Part shown: positions 1-6,579 of the stretch, piece after piece
How positions within the stretch are numbered: the first letter of the stretch is position 1
Layout: the number at the start of each line of letters is the position of its first letter
Source: Actinomycetes bacterium
GTDB taxonomy: Bacteria > Actinomycetota > Actinomycetes > Actinomycetales > Microbacteriaceae
Assembly (NCBI GenBank): GCA_021793715.1
Contig: JAJYSF010000036.1
Coordinates: 1 to 7,521, forward strand
Direction of reading: 5' to 3'
Length of the DNA: 7,521 nucleotides
Made by a program: the position numbers and the translations under genes
The notes under the pieces: generated by a model
Told to the model about the DNA's origin: nothing
The model's database searches: none
The model's input: only the letters and a program-made list of their open reading frames with translations

Positions 1-759
1 CCCCACCTGGGCGCATCCACCGTCGAGGCGCAGGAGAAGGCCGGGGTCTCGGTCGCGCGGTCGGTGAAGCTCGCGCTGGAAGGCGATCTCGTGCCGGACG
101 CGGTCAACGTCGCCGGCGGTGTGATCGACCCGTTCGTGCGCCCCGGCATCGACCTCGTCGAGAAGCTCGGTCAGGTGTTCTCCGGCATCTCGCGCAGTGC
201 GCTGACGAGCCTCGAGATCGACGTGCGCGGCGAGCTCGCCGACTACGACGTGAGCGTGTACAAGCTCGCGGCGCTCAAGGGGATCCTCACCGGCACCGTG
301 AGCGAGAAGGTGTCGTATGTCAACGCGCCGGTGCTTGCCGAGCAGCGCGGCATCGACACGCGCCTGACCGTCGAGAAGGACAGCCCCGAGTTCCGCAACC
401 TGACGACCCTCACGGGCACGCTCGCCGACGGCACCGTGCTGAGTGTCGCCGGCACGCTCGCGGGCACGCGCATGGTGCAGAAGCTCGTCGGCATCAACGG
501 CTACGAGCTCGACGCGCCGCTCGCCGACCACCACCTCGTCATCCTGTACCGCGACCGGCCGGGCGTCGTCGCGGTCTACGCGGAGCAGTTCGGCGAGAAC
601 GGCATCAACATCGACGGCCTGCAGGTCTCGCGCGGGAGCGATGACGAGGCGCTCAGCGTCGTGACTGTCGACAAGCGCGTCCCGGAGAGCGTTGTCGACG
701 CCATCGGTTCGGCGATCGACGCGCGCGTGATCCGCCAGATCGAGCTCATTGAGGCCTGA
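1..759 (+). CDS. serA: D-3-phosphoglycerate dehydrogenase, C-terminal part (5' end outside the window)
   Basis: Oxidises 3-phosphoglycerate to 3-phosphohydroxypyruvate with NAD+, the committed step of cytosolic serine synthesis. Frame 1 is open from base 1, so the gene continues upstream. The 252 visible residues start at PHLGAST, whose His (fragment residue 2) is the catalytic His of the family. The end of the catalytic domain runs to about residue 40 (PDAVNVAGG). An intervening ASB (allosteric substrate-binding) domain spans about 41-175, and a C-terminal ACT domain about 177-252 (LYRDRPGVV, then ENGINI). Adding 278 to fragment positions aligns His2, Tyr183, Asp185 and Asn203 with M. tuberculosis SerA His280 and its serine-binding Tyr461, Asp463 and Asn481 (recalled numbering). 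This predicts a full length near 530 aa and conserved serine feedback. The ATG at 64 is internal and is not the start. An intrinsic terminator follows 14 nt after the stop. Identification is very secure; the allosteric reading is inference. Confidence 0.96.
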   Translation, partial: PHLGASTVEAQEKAGVSVARSVKLALEGDLVPDAVNVAGGVIDPFVRPGIDLVEKLGQVFSGISRSALTSLEIDVRGELADYDVSVYKLAALKGILTGTVSEKVSYVNAPVLAEQRGIDTRLTVEKDSPEFRNLTTLTGTLADGTVLSVAGTLAGTRMVQKLVGINGYELDAPLADHHLVILYRDRPGVVAVYAEQFGENGINIDGLQVSRGSDDEALSVVTVDKRVPESVVDAIGSAIDARVIRQIELIEA

Positions 760-773
760 TCCGCCGATGAATG

Positions 774-815
774 CCCGCGCCCCTCGGCTTCGGTCGAGGG
801 GCGCGGGTTCTTCCC
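774..815 (+). terminator. Intrinsic terminator of serA (UUCG tetraloop)
   Basis: The arms 774-786 and 795-807 are perfect 13-nt reverse complements (CCCGCGCCCCTCG / CGAGGGGCGCGGG). A G-U pair (787/794) and a C-G pair (788/793) extend the stem to 15 bp and close a TTCG loop, the very stable cUUCGg tetraloop. A pyrimidine run, TTCTTCCC, follows at 808-815. The T-tract is interrupted by C, as is common in high-GC actinobacteria. It begins 14 nt after the serA stop and should end the serA transcript. Confidence 0.9.
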
Positions 816-827
816 ACCCCCCTGCAC

Positions 828-832
828 AAGGA
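828..832 (+). promoter_or_regulatory. Ribosome binding site that sets the first MFS gene start at 841
   Basis: AAGGA is followed by 8 nt and then the ATG at 841, a normal Shine-Dalgarno distance. The in-frame ATG at 832 overlaps the last base of this motif, so it cannot use it. The start at 841 is therefore preferred and removes three residues (MPT) from the longer reading. Confidence 0.65.
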
Positions 833-840
833 TGCCGACC

Positions 841-2373
841 ATGAGCCTGTCGACAGATGCGATCGCGACCGATGGTCCGCGTGCCGGCTGGCGCGGCTGG
901 GCGGCGCTCGTCGTGTTGATGCTGCCCGTGCTGCTCGTGTCGATCGACAATACGATCCTCAACTTCGCCCTGCCGGCGATCGCCCGCGAGCTCGAACCCG
1001 GCAGCGCGGAGCAGCTGTGGATCATCGACGCGTACTCGCTTGTGCTCGCCGGTCTCCTCGTCACCGCGGGCAGCCTCGGCGACCGCATCGGGCGCCGCCG
1101 GATCCTGCTCATCGGCGCTGTTGGCTTCACGCTGGTCTCCGTCGGGGCCGTCTTCGCGCCGACCTCTGGCACGCTGATCGCCGCGCGCGCCGCGATGGGC
1201 GTGTTCGGCGCCGCGCTCATGCCGTCGACGATGTCTCTGCTGCGCTCGACTTTCCGCAACCGCGATCAGCGGCGCATCGCGATCGCGGCGTGGTCCGGCA
1301 GCTTCGCCGCGGGTGGCGCCCTCGGACCCATCGTGGGCGGTCTGCTCATCGCATACTTCCCCTGGCGGAGCGTGTTCCTGATCGCGGTGCCGGTGCTTGT
1401 GCTGATGCTCGCGTTCGTGCCGCTGCTCGTGCGCGAGAGTCGTGACCCGAACCCCGGGCCCGTCGACGGGTGGGGGATCGTCCTGTCGATGCTCGCTCTC
1501 GCGCCGCTCGCATTCGGCATCAAGGAGGTCGCATCAGAGTCGCTCGTGGCCGGTGTGCTCTCGCTCGTGGTGGGGCTCGGATTCGGGTGGGCCTTCGTCC
1601 GTCGACAGCGGCGGATCCCGCATCCGATGCTCGACCTGTCGCTGTTCCGGCGATCGAAGTTCACCGGTTCGCTCATCGTGAACCTCGCCTGCATCATGGC
1701 CTACATCGGGTTTCTCTACTTCGCCTCGCAGCACCTGCAGATGATCGCCGGGCTCTCGGCGCTCGATGCGGGTCTCGCGTTGCTGCCGGGCGCCGTCGTC
1801 GCGATCGCGGCGGGATTCGCGGTGGTGCCCTTCGCACGACGCTACCGCGCGTCGATCGTCGTGCCCGTGACGCTCGTCGTCGGCGCTGCGGGGCTCGTCC
1901 TCGTCGGGGTCGCGGGGGCACACGACACGTGGATGCTCATCCTGGCATTCGTCCTGCTCGGCGTCGGTCTCGGCGCGGCCCAGGCCGTGTCCGGTGAGCT
2001 CATCATCTCGTCGGCGCCGGCCGAGAGAGCCGGCGCAGCCAGCGCGATCAGCGAGACCGCGTACGAGTTCGGCGCTGTGCTCGGCACGTCCATCCTCGGG
2101 GGGATCCTCACCGCCTGGTATCGCATTGCGCTCGAGATTCCCGCGGGCGTCCCGGGTCGCCTGGGCGCGCACGCCCGCGAGACGCTGGCGGGGGCGGTCA
2201 ACGCCGCCGACGAGATCGGCGGACCCGTCGGTCAGGCTCTCTCGGAGAACGCCGCGGCAGCGTTCGACGGGGGAGTGATCGCCACATCGCTCATCGCGGC
2301 CGCCTTCTTGGTGATCGCAGGCGTCGTCTCGGCGGCTACGCTGGGAAGACGCCGCGCCGTCGAGCCGCGGTGA
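841..2373 (+). CDS. MFS transporter, DHA2 family (14-TM drug/H+ antiporter type, LfrA/QacA/SmvA-like)
   Basis: A 510-aa inner-membrane protein predicted to export a small molecule in exchange for protons. Visible family marks are an Asp in TM1 ([14 protein letters not shown], Asp36), motif A after TM2 ([11 protein letters not shown], 77-87), the motif B Arg116 in TM4 ([15 protein letters not shown]), and antiporter motif C in TM5 ([10 protein letters not shown], 158-167). A late helix carries [10 protein letters not shown] (Glu405, Glu409). It is followed by a long loop, about 428-478, before the last helix, as in QacA/LfrA-type 14-TM proteins. The overall pattern closely resembles mycobacterial LfrA from memory. 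It lies between serA and leuB, with 23 nt to leuB, so it is probably co-transcribed with the leucine/valine/isoleucine genes. The substrate cannot be read from sequence: LfrA, QacA and SmvA export cationic drugs and dyes, while the neighbours hint at an amino or oxo acid (inference). No regulator gene sits beside it. Confidence 0.92.
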   Translation: MSLSTDAIATDGPRAGWRGWAALVVLMLPVLLVSIDNTILNFALPAIARELEPGSAEQLWIIDAYSLVLAGLLVTAGSLGDRIGRRRILLIGAVGFTLVSVGAVFAPTSGTLIAARAAMGVFGAALMPSTMSLLRSTFRNRDQRRIAIAAWSGSFAAGGALGPIVGGLLIAYFPWRSVFLIAVPVLVLMLAFVPLLVRESRDPNPGPVDGWGIVLSMLALAPLAFGIKEVASESLVAGVLSLVVGLGFGWAFVRRQRRIPHPMLDLSLFRRSKFTGSLIVNLACIMAYIGFLYFASQHLQMIAGLSALDAGLALLPGAVVAIAAGFAVVPFARRYRASIVVPVTLVVGAAGLVLVGVAGAHDTWMLILAFVLLGVGLGAAQAVSGELIISSAPAERAGAASAISETAYEFGAVLGTSILGGILTAWYRIALEIPAGVPGRLGAHARETLAGAVNAADEIGGPVGQALSENAAAAFDGGVIATSLIAAAFLVIAGVVSAATLGRRRAVEPR

Positions 2374-2385
2374 TTCGCCACAGAC

Positions 2386-2391
2386 AAGGAG
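2386..2391 (+). promoter_or_regulatory. Strong ribosome binding site of leuB
   Basis: AAGGAG lies 5 nt before the ATG at 2397. It is the best Shine-Dalgarno match in the window and fixes the leuB start. It argues against the in-frame GTG at 2370, which overlaps the upstream stop as GTGA and would add nine residues (reading MIRHRQGVF). Confidence 0.8.
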
Positions 2392-2396
2392 TCTTC

Positions 2397-3449
2397 ATGT
2401 CGCGCGTCGTGAAACTGGCCGTCATCCCGGGTGACGGCATCGGCCCCGAGGTCATCGCGGAAGCGGAGAAGGCGCTCGACGCCGCGACCCAGGGCAGCGA
2501 CGTGACGTTCGACAAGACCCGTTTCTCGCTCGGAGCCGGGCGCTACCTCGAGACCGGAGACGTGCTCACCGACGACGACCTCGCGTCGATCTCCCAGCAC
2601 GACGCGATCCTGCTCGGCGCGGTCGGCGGTGTGCCGAACGATCCGCGCCTGGCCGGCGCGAACATCGAGCGCGGGCTCCTGCTGGGGCTGCGCTTCGCGC
2701 TCGATCACTACGTGAACCTGCGCCCCTCGAAGCTGTTCCCCGGCGTACCGGGCCCGCTGCGGGATCCAGGCGACGTCGACTTCGTCGTCGTGCGCGAGGG
2801 GACCGAGGGCGCCTACGTCGGCAACGGCGGCGTGCTGCGGCCGGGAACCGACCACGAGATCGCGAACGAGCTGGGCGTGAACACAGCCCACGGCGTGCGC
2901 CGCGTCGTCGAGTACGCGTTCGACCTCGCCGAGCGCCGTCGCGGCACGCTCACGCTCGTGCACAAGACGAACGTGATGGTGAACGCCGGCCGACTCTGGA
3001 CGCGGATCGTCGATGAGGTGGCCCGCGCGCACCCGGCCGTCACCGTCGACTACATGCACATCGACGCGGCCACCATTCACCTGGTCGACACGCCGAGCCG
3101 GTTCGATGTGATCGTCACCGACAACCTCTTCGGCGACATCCTCACCGATCTCGCCGGTGCAATCACCGGCGGCATCGGACTGGCCGCGTCGGGCAACCTG
3201 AACCCGGCCGGCGACTTCCCGTCGATGTTCGAGCCCGTGCACGGTTCGGCGCCCGACATCGCGGGACAGCAGAAGGCGGATCCTACCGCCGCGATCGGAT
3301 CGATCGCGCTGCTGCTTGACCACCTCGGCCTCACCGAGGAGAGTGTCAGGGTCGACCGGGCACTCGAAGAGGACATCGCCGCGCGCGACGGCCGACAGCG
3401 ATCGACGGTCGAGATCGGCGACGCCATCGTGGCGCGCCTGACGGCCTGA
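2397..3449 (+). CDS. leuB: 3-isopropylmalate dehydrogenase
   Basis: Oxidatively decarboxylates (2R,3S)-3-isopropylmalate to 4-methyl-2-oxopentanoate using NAD+ and a divalent metal. This is the third step of leucine synthesis in the cytosol. The 350-aa product begins with the dinucleotide-region signature [15 protein letters not shown] (residues 5-19). Malate-binding arginines appear as Arg99 (GLRF), Arg109 (NLRP) and Arg133 ([10 protein letters not shown]), with the active-site Tyr140. The catalytic Lys190 is in HKTNVM. Metal-binding aspartates are Asp223 (HIDAATIH), Asp247 and Asp251 ([11 protein letters not shown]). The NAD-binding GSAPDIAG loop, with Asp287, follows FEPVH. All family residues I can check are present, and length and sequence are typical of actinobacterial LeuB. 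The gene lies 36 nt before ilvE, whose product can aminate the LeuB product to leucine, so the two steps are probably expressed together. leuA, leuC and leuD are not in the window. Confidence 0.97.
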   Translation: MSRVVKLAVIPGDGIGPEVIAEAEKALDAATQGSDVTFDKTRFSLGAGRYLETGDVLTDDDLASISQHDAILLGAVGGVPNDPRLAGANIERGLLLGLRFALDHYVNLRPSKLFPGVPGPLRDPGDVDFVVVREGTEGAYVGNGGVLRPGTDHEIANELGVNTAHGVRRVVEYAFDLAERRRGTLTLVHKTNVMVNAGRLWTRIVDEVARAHPAVTVDYMHIDAATIHLVDTPSRFDVIVTDNLFGDILTDLAGAITGGIGLAASGNLNPAGDFPSMFEPVHGSAPDIAGQQKADPTAAIGSIALLLDHLGLTEESVRVDRALEEDIAARDGRQRSTVEIGDAIVARLTA

Positions 3450-3471
3450 GACCGCGCGCCGACGACCCCGC

Positions 3472-3483
3472 AGAAAGAAGAAG
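3472..3483 (+). promoter_or_regulatory. A-rich ribosome binding site of ilvE
   Basis: AGAAAGAAGAAG ends 2 nt before the ATG at 3486. It is purine-rich but lacks the GGAGG core, so it is a weaker anti-Shine-Dalgarno match than the leuB site. It stands out in otherwise GC-rich sequence and is the only plausible ribosome entry signal for ilvE in the 36-nt gap. Confidence 0.5.
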
Positions 3484-3485
3484 CC

Positions 3486-4583
3486 ATGGACATCACCGCC
3501 CCCGCCGAGGACTCCGCACCGCTGCAGTTCCTCGTTCGCCGGAACCTCGCGGCGAAGAGCGCCGCCGAGCGTGAGACGCTGCTCGAGAATCCCGGGTTCG
3601 GCAGCGTCTTCACCGACCACATGGTCAACCTCTGCTGGTCAGAGAAGGGCGGATGGCACCGACCGCGTGTCGAACCCTACGGGCCGATCTCGCTGGATCC
3701 TGCCGCCGCCGTGCTGCACTACGCGCAGGAGGTCTTCGAGGGGCTGAAAGCCTACCGCCACGCCGATGGCGGAATCTACACGTTCCGCCCCGAGCAGAAC
3801 GCGCGACGCTTCAACCGCAGCGCCCGGCGCCTGTCGATGCCCGAGCTGCCGGAGGAGATCTTCCTGCAGGCGCTGAGCGAGCTGATCGCGGCGGACGGCG
3901 ACTGGGTGCCCTCGGGCGCGGACCAGACGCTGTATCTGCGTCCGTTCATGTTCGCGAAGGAGGCGTTCCTCGGGGTGCGCCCGGCGAAGAAGTACGACTT
4001 CTACGTGATCGGCAGCCCCGCCGGCGCGTATTTCACCGGAGGCGTTACCCCGGTGAAGATCTGGCTGAGCGAGAACTACGCGCGCGCCGCCCAGGGCGGC
4101 ACGGGCGCGGCGAAGACCGGCGGCAACTACGCCTCGAGTCTGCTCCCGCAGGCCGAGGCAGCCGAACAGGGATGTGACCAGGTGGTCTTCCTCGACTCGC
4201 GTGGCAACGTCGAGGAACTGGGAGGCATGAACGTCGTGTTCGTGAAGAAGGACGGCACGCTCGTCACCCCCGACTCCGGAAGCATCCTCGACGGGGTCAC
4301 GCGCAACTCCCTCCTGCAGCTGGCGGAGGATCGCGGACACCGCGTCGAACGGCGAGCCGTGCCGTTCACGGAATGGCGCGAGGGCGTCGCCTCGGGCGAC
4401 ATCGTCGAGGTGTTCGCGTGCGGCACGGCCGCCGTCGTGACGCCGATCGGCGAGCTGAAGGCCGAGGGCTTCGTCGACGAGCAGCCGAGCGGATCCCTCG
4501 CCTACTCGCTGCGCGAAGAACTCACCGACATCCAGTACGGTCGTGCGGCGGATCGCCACGGCTGGCTGACGAAGCTGGGCTGA
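3486..4583 (+). CDS. ilvE: Branched-chain-amino-acid aminotransferase (PLP fold type IV)
   Basis: Transfers the amino group of glutamate to the 2-oxo acids of leucine, isoleucine and valine, the last step of their synthesis, and also works in reverse in catabolism. The 365-aa protein fits the long BCAT type of actinobacteria and eukaryotes, not the shorter E. coli type. Visible marks are EVFEGLKAYR (Glu85, Lys88), a basic stretch NARRFNRSARRL, YLRPFMF with Arg152, and the PLP-binding Lys210 in GAAKTGGNY. Glu244 in EELGGMN is expected to contact the pyridine nitrogen. CGTAAVV (312-318) holds Thr314 of the phosphate-binding loop. The redox CXXC motif of mammalian BCAT is absent. The gene follows leuB by 36 nt and is followed after 4 nt by the FAH-family gene, so translation of the latter is probably coupled to it. 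Confidence 0.97.
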   Translation: MDITAPAEDSAPLQFLVRRNLAAKSAAERETLLENPGFGSVFTDHMVNLCWSEKGGWHRPRVEPYGPISLDPAAAVLHYAQEVFEGLKAYRHADGGIYTFRPEQNARRFNRSARRLSMPELPEEIFLQALSELIAADGDWVPSGADQTLYLRPFMFAKEAFLGVRPAKKYDFYVIGSPAGAYFTGGVTPVKIWLSENYARAAQGGTGAAKTGGNYASSLLPQAEAAEQGCDQVVFLDSRGNVEELGGMNVVFVKKDGTLVTPDSGSILDGVTRNSLLQLAEDRGHRVERRAVPFTEWREGVASGDIVEVFACGTAAVVTPIGELKAEGFVDEQPSGSLAYSLREELTDIQYGRAADRHGWLTKLG

Positions 4584-4587
4584 GGCC

Positions 4588-5355
4588 GTGAAGATCGCCC
4601 GGTTCAGTCACAACGACGCCATCAAGTACGGCATCGTCGACGGGACGGACCTCGTCGTGCTCGCCGGCGACCCCATGTTCGCCGGATTCGACACGACGGG
4701 GGAGCGCGTATCGCTCGGCGACGTCGCGCTGCTCGCGCCCGTGATCCCGCGCTCGAAGGTCGTGTGCGTCGGTCGCAACTATCGTGCACACGCGGAAGAG
4801 CTGAACAACGACCTCCCGAACGAGCCGCTGTTGTTCTTCAAGCCGAACACCGCCGTGATCGGGCCGGGCGACGCGATCGTCCGGCCGTCGCAGACCGACG
4901 ACACGCAGTGGGAGGGCGAGCTCGCCGTCGTCATCGGCACGATTGCGAAGAACGTCGCCGCCGACGACGCGGCGGATGTGATCTTCGGCTACACGGTCGC
5001 GAACGACGTCACCGCGCGTGACCTGCAGGGTCCGGATCGCCAGTGGGCGCGGGCCAAGGGAATGGACACGTTTTGTCCCCTCGGGCCGGCCATCGAGACC
5101 GAGTTCGACGTCGCATCGGGCGAGGTCATCACGCGGCACAACGAGGTCGAGGTGCAGCGCGGTCGCTTCCAGGACATGATCTTTCCGATTCCGGAGCTGA
5201 TCGAGTACATCACGGCGGCCTTCACGCTCTTGCCGGGTGACGTCATCCTGACGGGCACGCCCGCCGGTGTCGGGCCGTTCCGCGGCGGCGACGCCGTGGA
5301 GGTCGAGATTCCCGGAATCGGGATCCTGCGCAATCTCGCGCGCGATGCCGCTTGA
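4588..5355 (+). CDS. Fumarylacetoacetate hydrolase superfamily enzyme, FAHD1/Cg1458 type (probable oxaloacetate decarboxylase or acylpyruvate hydrolase)
   Basis: A 255-aa cytosolic enzyme of the FAH superfamily, which cleaves C-C bonds of 2-oxo (acylpyruvate-like) acids with Mg2+ or Mn2+. Metal ligands are Glu109 and Glu111 (QWEGELAVVIG) and Asp140 (ANDVTARD). Lys157 lies in RAKGMDTFCPLGP, and the C-terminal signature LTGTPAGVGP is at 221-230. His68 and Glu71 in VGRNYRAHAEE match the lid His/Glu pair of human FAHD1 (His30, Glu33 as recalled). The short N-terminal region before VVCVGRNY is the usual single-domain form. C. glutamicum Cg1458, in the same neighbourhood, is a soluble oxaloacetate decarboxylase (Odx), so that activity is the best guess. 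Older labels for such genes (2-hydroxyhepta-2,4-diene-1,7-dioate isomerase) are less likely, as no aromatic-degradation genes are nearby. The start is GTG at 4588, 4 nt after the ilvE stop with only a weak GAGG, suggesting translational coupling. Family is certain; substrate is inferred. Confidence 0.9.
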   Translation: MKIARFSHNDAIKYGIVDGTDLVVLAGDPMFAGFDTTGERVSLGDVALLAPVIPRSKVVCVGRNYRAHAEELNNDLPNEPLLFFKPNTAVIGPGDAIVRPSQTDDTQWEGELAVVIGTIAKNVAADDAADVIFGYTVANDVTARDLQGPDRQWARAKGMDTFCPLGPAIETEFDVASGEVITRHNEVEVQRGRFQDMIFPIPELIEYITAAFTLLPGDVILTGTPAGVGPFRGGDAVEVEIPGIGILRNLARDAA

Positions 5356-6568
5356 CGTGGAGACGCTGACGCCTGAGCGCATCCGGGGGATCCAGCGCCG
5401 CATGGTCTGGGTGCTCAGCATCGGTCAGGTGCTGGGCGGCATCGCAACCGGAGTGACGATCTCCCTCGGCGCGCTGCTGGCGGCACACGTCTCGGGTGAC
5501 GACGCGCTGTCGGGACTCGCCACCGCCGGCATCACGCTCGGAGCCGCCCTGATCGCCGTTCCGCTCGCCGCGACGGCGAGACGGGCCGGGCGCCGCGTCT
5601 CGCTGACGACCGGCATGATCGTCGCGCTGCTCGGGATCCTCGTCGTGGTCGCCGCCACCGCCTCGGGGACGTTCGTGCTGCTGATCGCGGGGTTCGTGCT
5701 CATCGGCGCGGGACAGGCGGCGAACCTGCAGTCCCGCTTCGCTGCGACAGACCTCGCGACGAACGCGACTCGGGCGCGGGACCTGTCGCTGGTCGTCTGG
5801 GCCACGACCGTCGGATCGGTGCTCGGACCGAATCTCACCGGACCCGGCGAGGCGATCGGGCGCGCGCTCGGGATGCCGGAGCTGACCGGTCCCTACGTCT
5901 TCTCCATCGCCGCGCAGCTCGCGGCGGTGGCGCTGTATCTCGGGTTCCTCCGACCGGATCCGCTCGTGATCGCGGCGCAGCTGCTCCGCAGCGGGAGCAC
6001 CGCGACGCGCGCTGCTCCCGTCGATCGCCCGGCCGCCGCGCGGTACGCGATCCTCGCGGTCGCCGGCGCACACGGCGTGATGGTCGCGGTCATGGCCATG
6101 ACACCCGTGCATCTCGAGCATCACGGCGCCTCGCTCGGCATCATCGGGTTCACCATCAGTCTGCACATCGCGGGCATGTACGCGCTGTCGCCGGTCTTCG
6201 GTATGCTCGCGGACCGCGTCGGACGCGTCGCCACCGTGCTCCTTGGGCAGGGGATCCTCGTCGTCTCACTCGTCCTGGCGGCCGTGGGACAAGACTCGAC
6301 GCTCCTCGTCACGGCGGCCCTGGTGCTGCTCGGCCTCGGGTGGAGCGCGTCCACGGTCGCGGGCGCCGCGCTGCTCACGGAGGCGACGGAGCCGGCGCAC
6401 CGCACGCGACGTCAGGGGAGAAGCGACCTCATCATGAACCTCGTCGGCGCGACCGGCGCCATCGGCGCGGGCGGCGTGCTGTCCGCGATCGGGTACGGCG
6501 GCCTCGCGCTCGTCGCGCTGGTGGTCGTCGCGGTGGTCTGTCTGCTTTCTCCTCTGGGCCGTCGGTAA
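5345..6568 (+). CDS. MFS transporter, 12-TM, unknown substrate
   Basis: A 407-aa inner-membrane protein with about 12 hydrophobic helices: roughly residues 20-45, 54-78, 84-106, 110-130, 147-166, 182-203, then 232-257, 264-286, 296-315, 319-344, 362-384 and 385-404. The half-repeat loops show RRAGRR (79-84) and GMLADRVGR (286-294), both motif A-like. [12 protein letters not shown] (157-168) in TM5 resembles the antiporter motif C, so export by proton antiport is likely. TM7 ends in TPVHLEHHG, giving three histidines (256, 259, 260), with another at 243. The chosen ATG overlaps the FAH gene end by 11 nt and keeps the pre-TM1 segment ERIRGIQRR, which I expect to be conserved in relatives. No clear Shine-Dalgarno precedes it, which fits coupling to the upstream gene. 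GTG 5357 or ATG 5402 (with GGGGGA at 5385-5390) are alternatives. I cannot name the substrate. Confidence 0.88.
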   Translation: MPLDVETLTPERIRGIQRRMVWVLSIGQVLGGIATGVTISLGALLAAHVSGDDALSGLATAGITLGAALIAVPLAATARRAGRRVSLTTGMIVALLGILVVVAATASGTFVLLIAGFVLIGAGQAANLQSRFAATDLATNATRARDLSLVVWATTVGSVLGPNLTGPGEAIGRALGMPELTGPYVFSIAAQLAAVALYLGFLRPDPLVIAAQLLRSGSTATRAAPVDRPAAARYAILAVAGAHGVMVAVMAMTPVHLEHHGASLGIIGFTISLHIAGMYALSPVFGMLADRVGRVATVLLGQGILVVSLVLAAVGQDSTLLVTAALVLLGLGWSASTVAGAALLTEATEPAHRTRRQGRSDLIMNLVGATGAIGAGGVLSAIGYGGLALVALVVVAVVCLLSPLGRR

Positions 6569-6571
6569 GAT
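6566..6571 (+). promoter_or_regulatory. Possible -10 element for a leaderless gltX transcript
   Basis: TAAGAT fits the actinobacterial -10 consensus TANNNT and includes the stop codon of the upstream MFS gene. Eight nt separate it from the gltX ATG at 6580, about the distance from a -10 box to the transcription start. The mRNA could thus begin at or next to the A of the ATG. No good -35 is seen: TGCTTT at 6543-6548 is the best-placed hexamer and is poor. No Shine-Dalgarno precedes gltX, which agrees with a leaderless start. The motif is short, so chance occurrence is possible. Confidence 0.4.
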
Positions 6572-6579
6572 CGACAGTG

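Noticed and set aside
64..759. ATG-like start at 64 (GTG codon) as the beginning of serA
   Set aside because: Upstream in-frame codons from base 1 encode the catalytic PHLGAST segment of SerA, so the gene enters from outside the window.
771..1445. + strand open frame starting at ATG 771
   Set aside because: It starts in the serA terminator stem and then runs out of frame through the MFS gene. Its Arg-rich product shows no domain.
2308..2342. TTGGTG (2308-2313) and TACGCT (2337-2342) as an internal leuB promoter
   Set aside because: The 23-nt spacer is too long for a sigma-70-type promoter, and both hexamers are poor matches.
2370..2396. GTG at 2370 as leuB start, overlapping the MFS stop as GTGA
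   Set aside because: It would place AAGGAG inside the coding region and add nine residues before the family N-terminus. The ATG at 2397 has an ideal ribosome site 5 nt upstream.
3431..3460. Hairpin across the leuB stop (GGCGCGC 3431-3437 / GCGCGCC 3454-3460) as a terminator
   Set aside because: The stem is only 7 bp, the loop is 16 nt and no T-tract follows. Such short GC hairpins are expected by chance at this base composition, and ilvE follows closely.
2232..3620. 462-codon reverse-strand open frame opposite leuB
   Set aside because: It is the antisense shadow of leuB. Its product is rich in Arg/Asp/Val/His without recognisable domains, and the + strand frame is an unmistakable enzyme.
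3639..4559. 306-codon reverse-strand open frame opposite ilvE
   Set aside because: It is a high-GC antisense shadow with a low-complexity Arg/Ala/Val-rich product and no domain. ilvE is certain on the + strand.
5243..6166. 307-codon reverse-strand open frame opposite the FAH/MFS junction
   Set aside because: The product is dominated by Arg, Asp, Glu, Gly and Gln and spans two real genes. It is typical of shadow frames in high-GC DNA.
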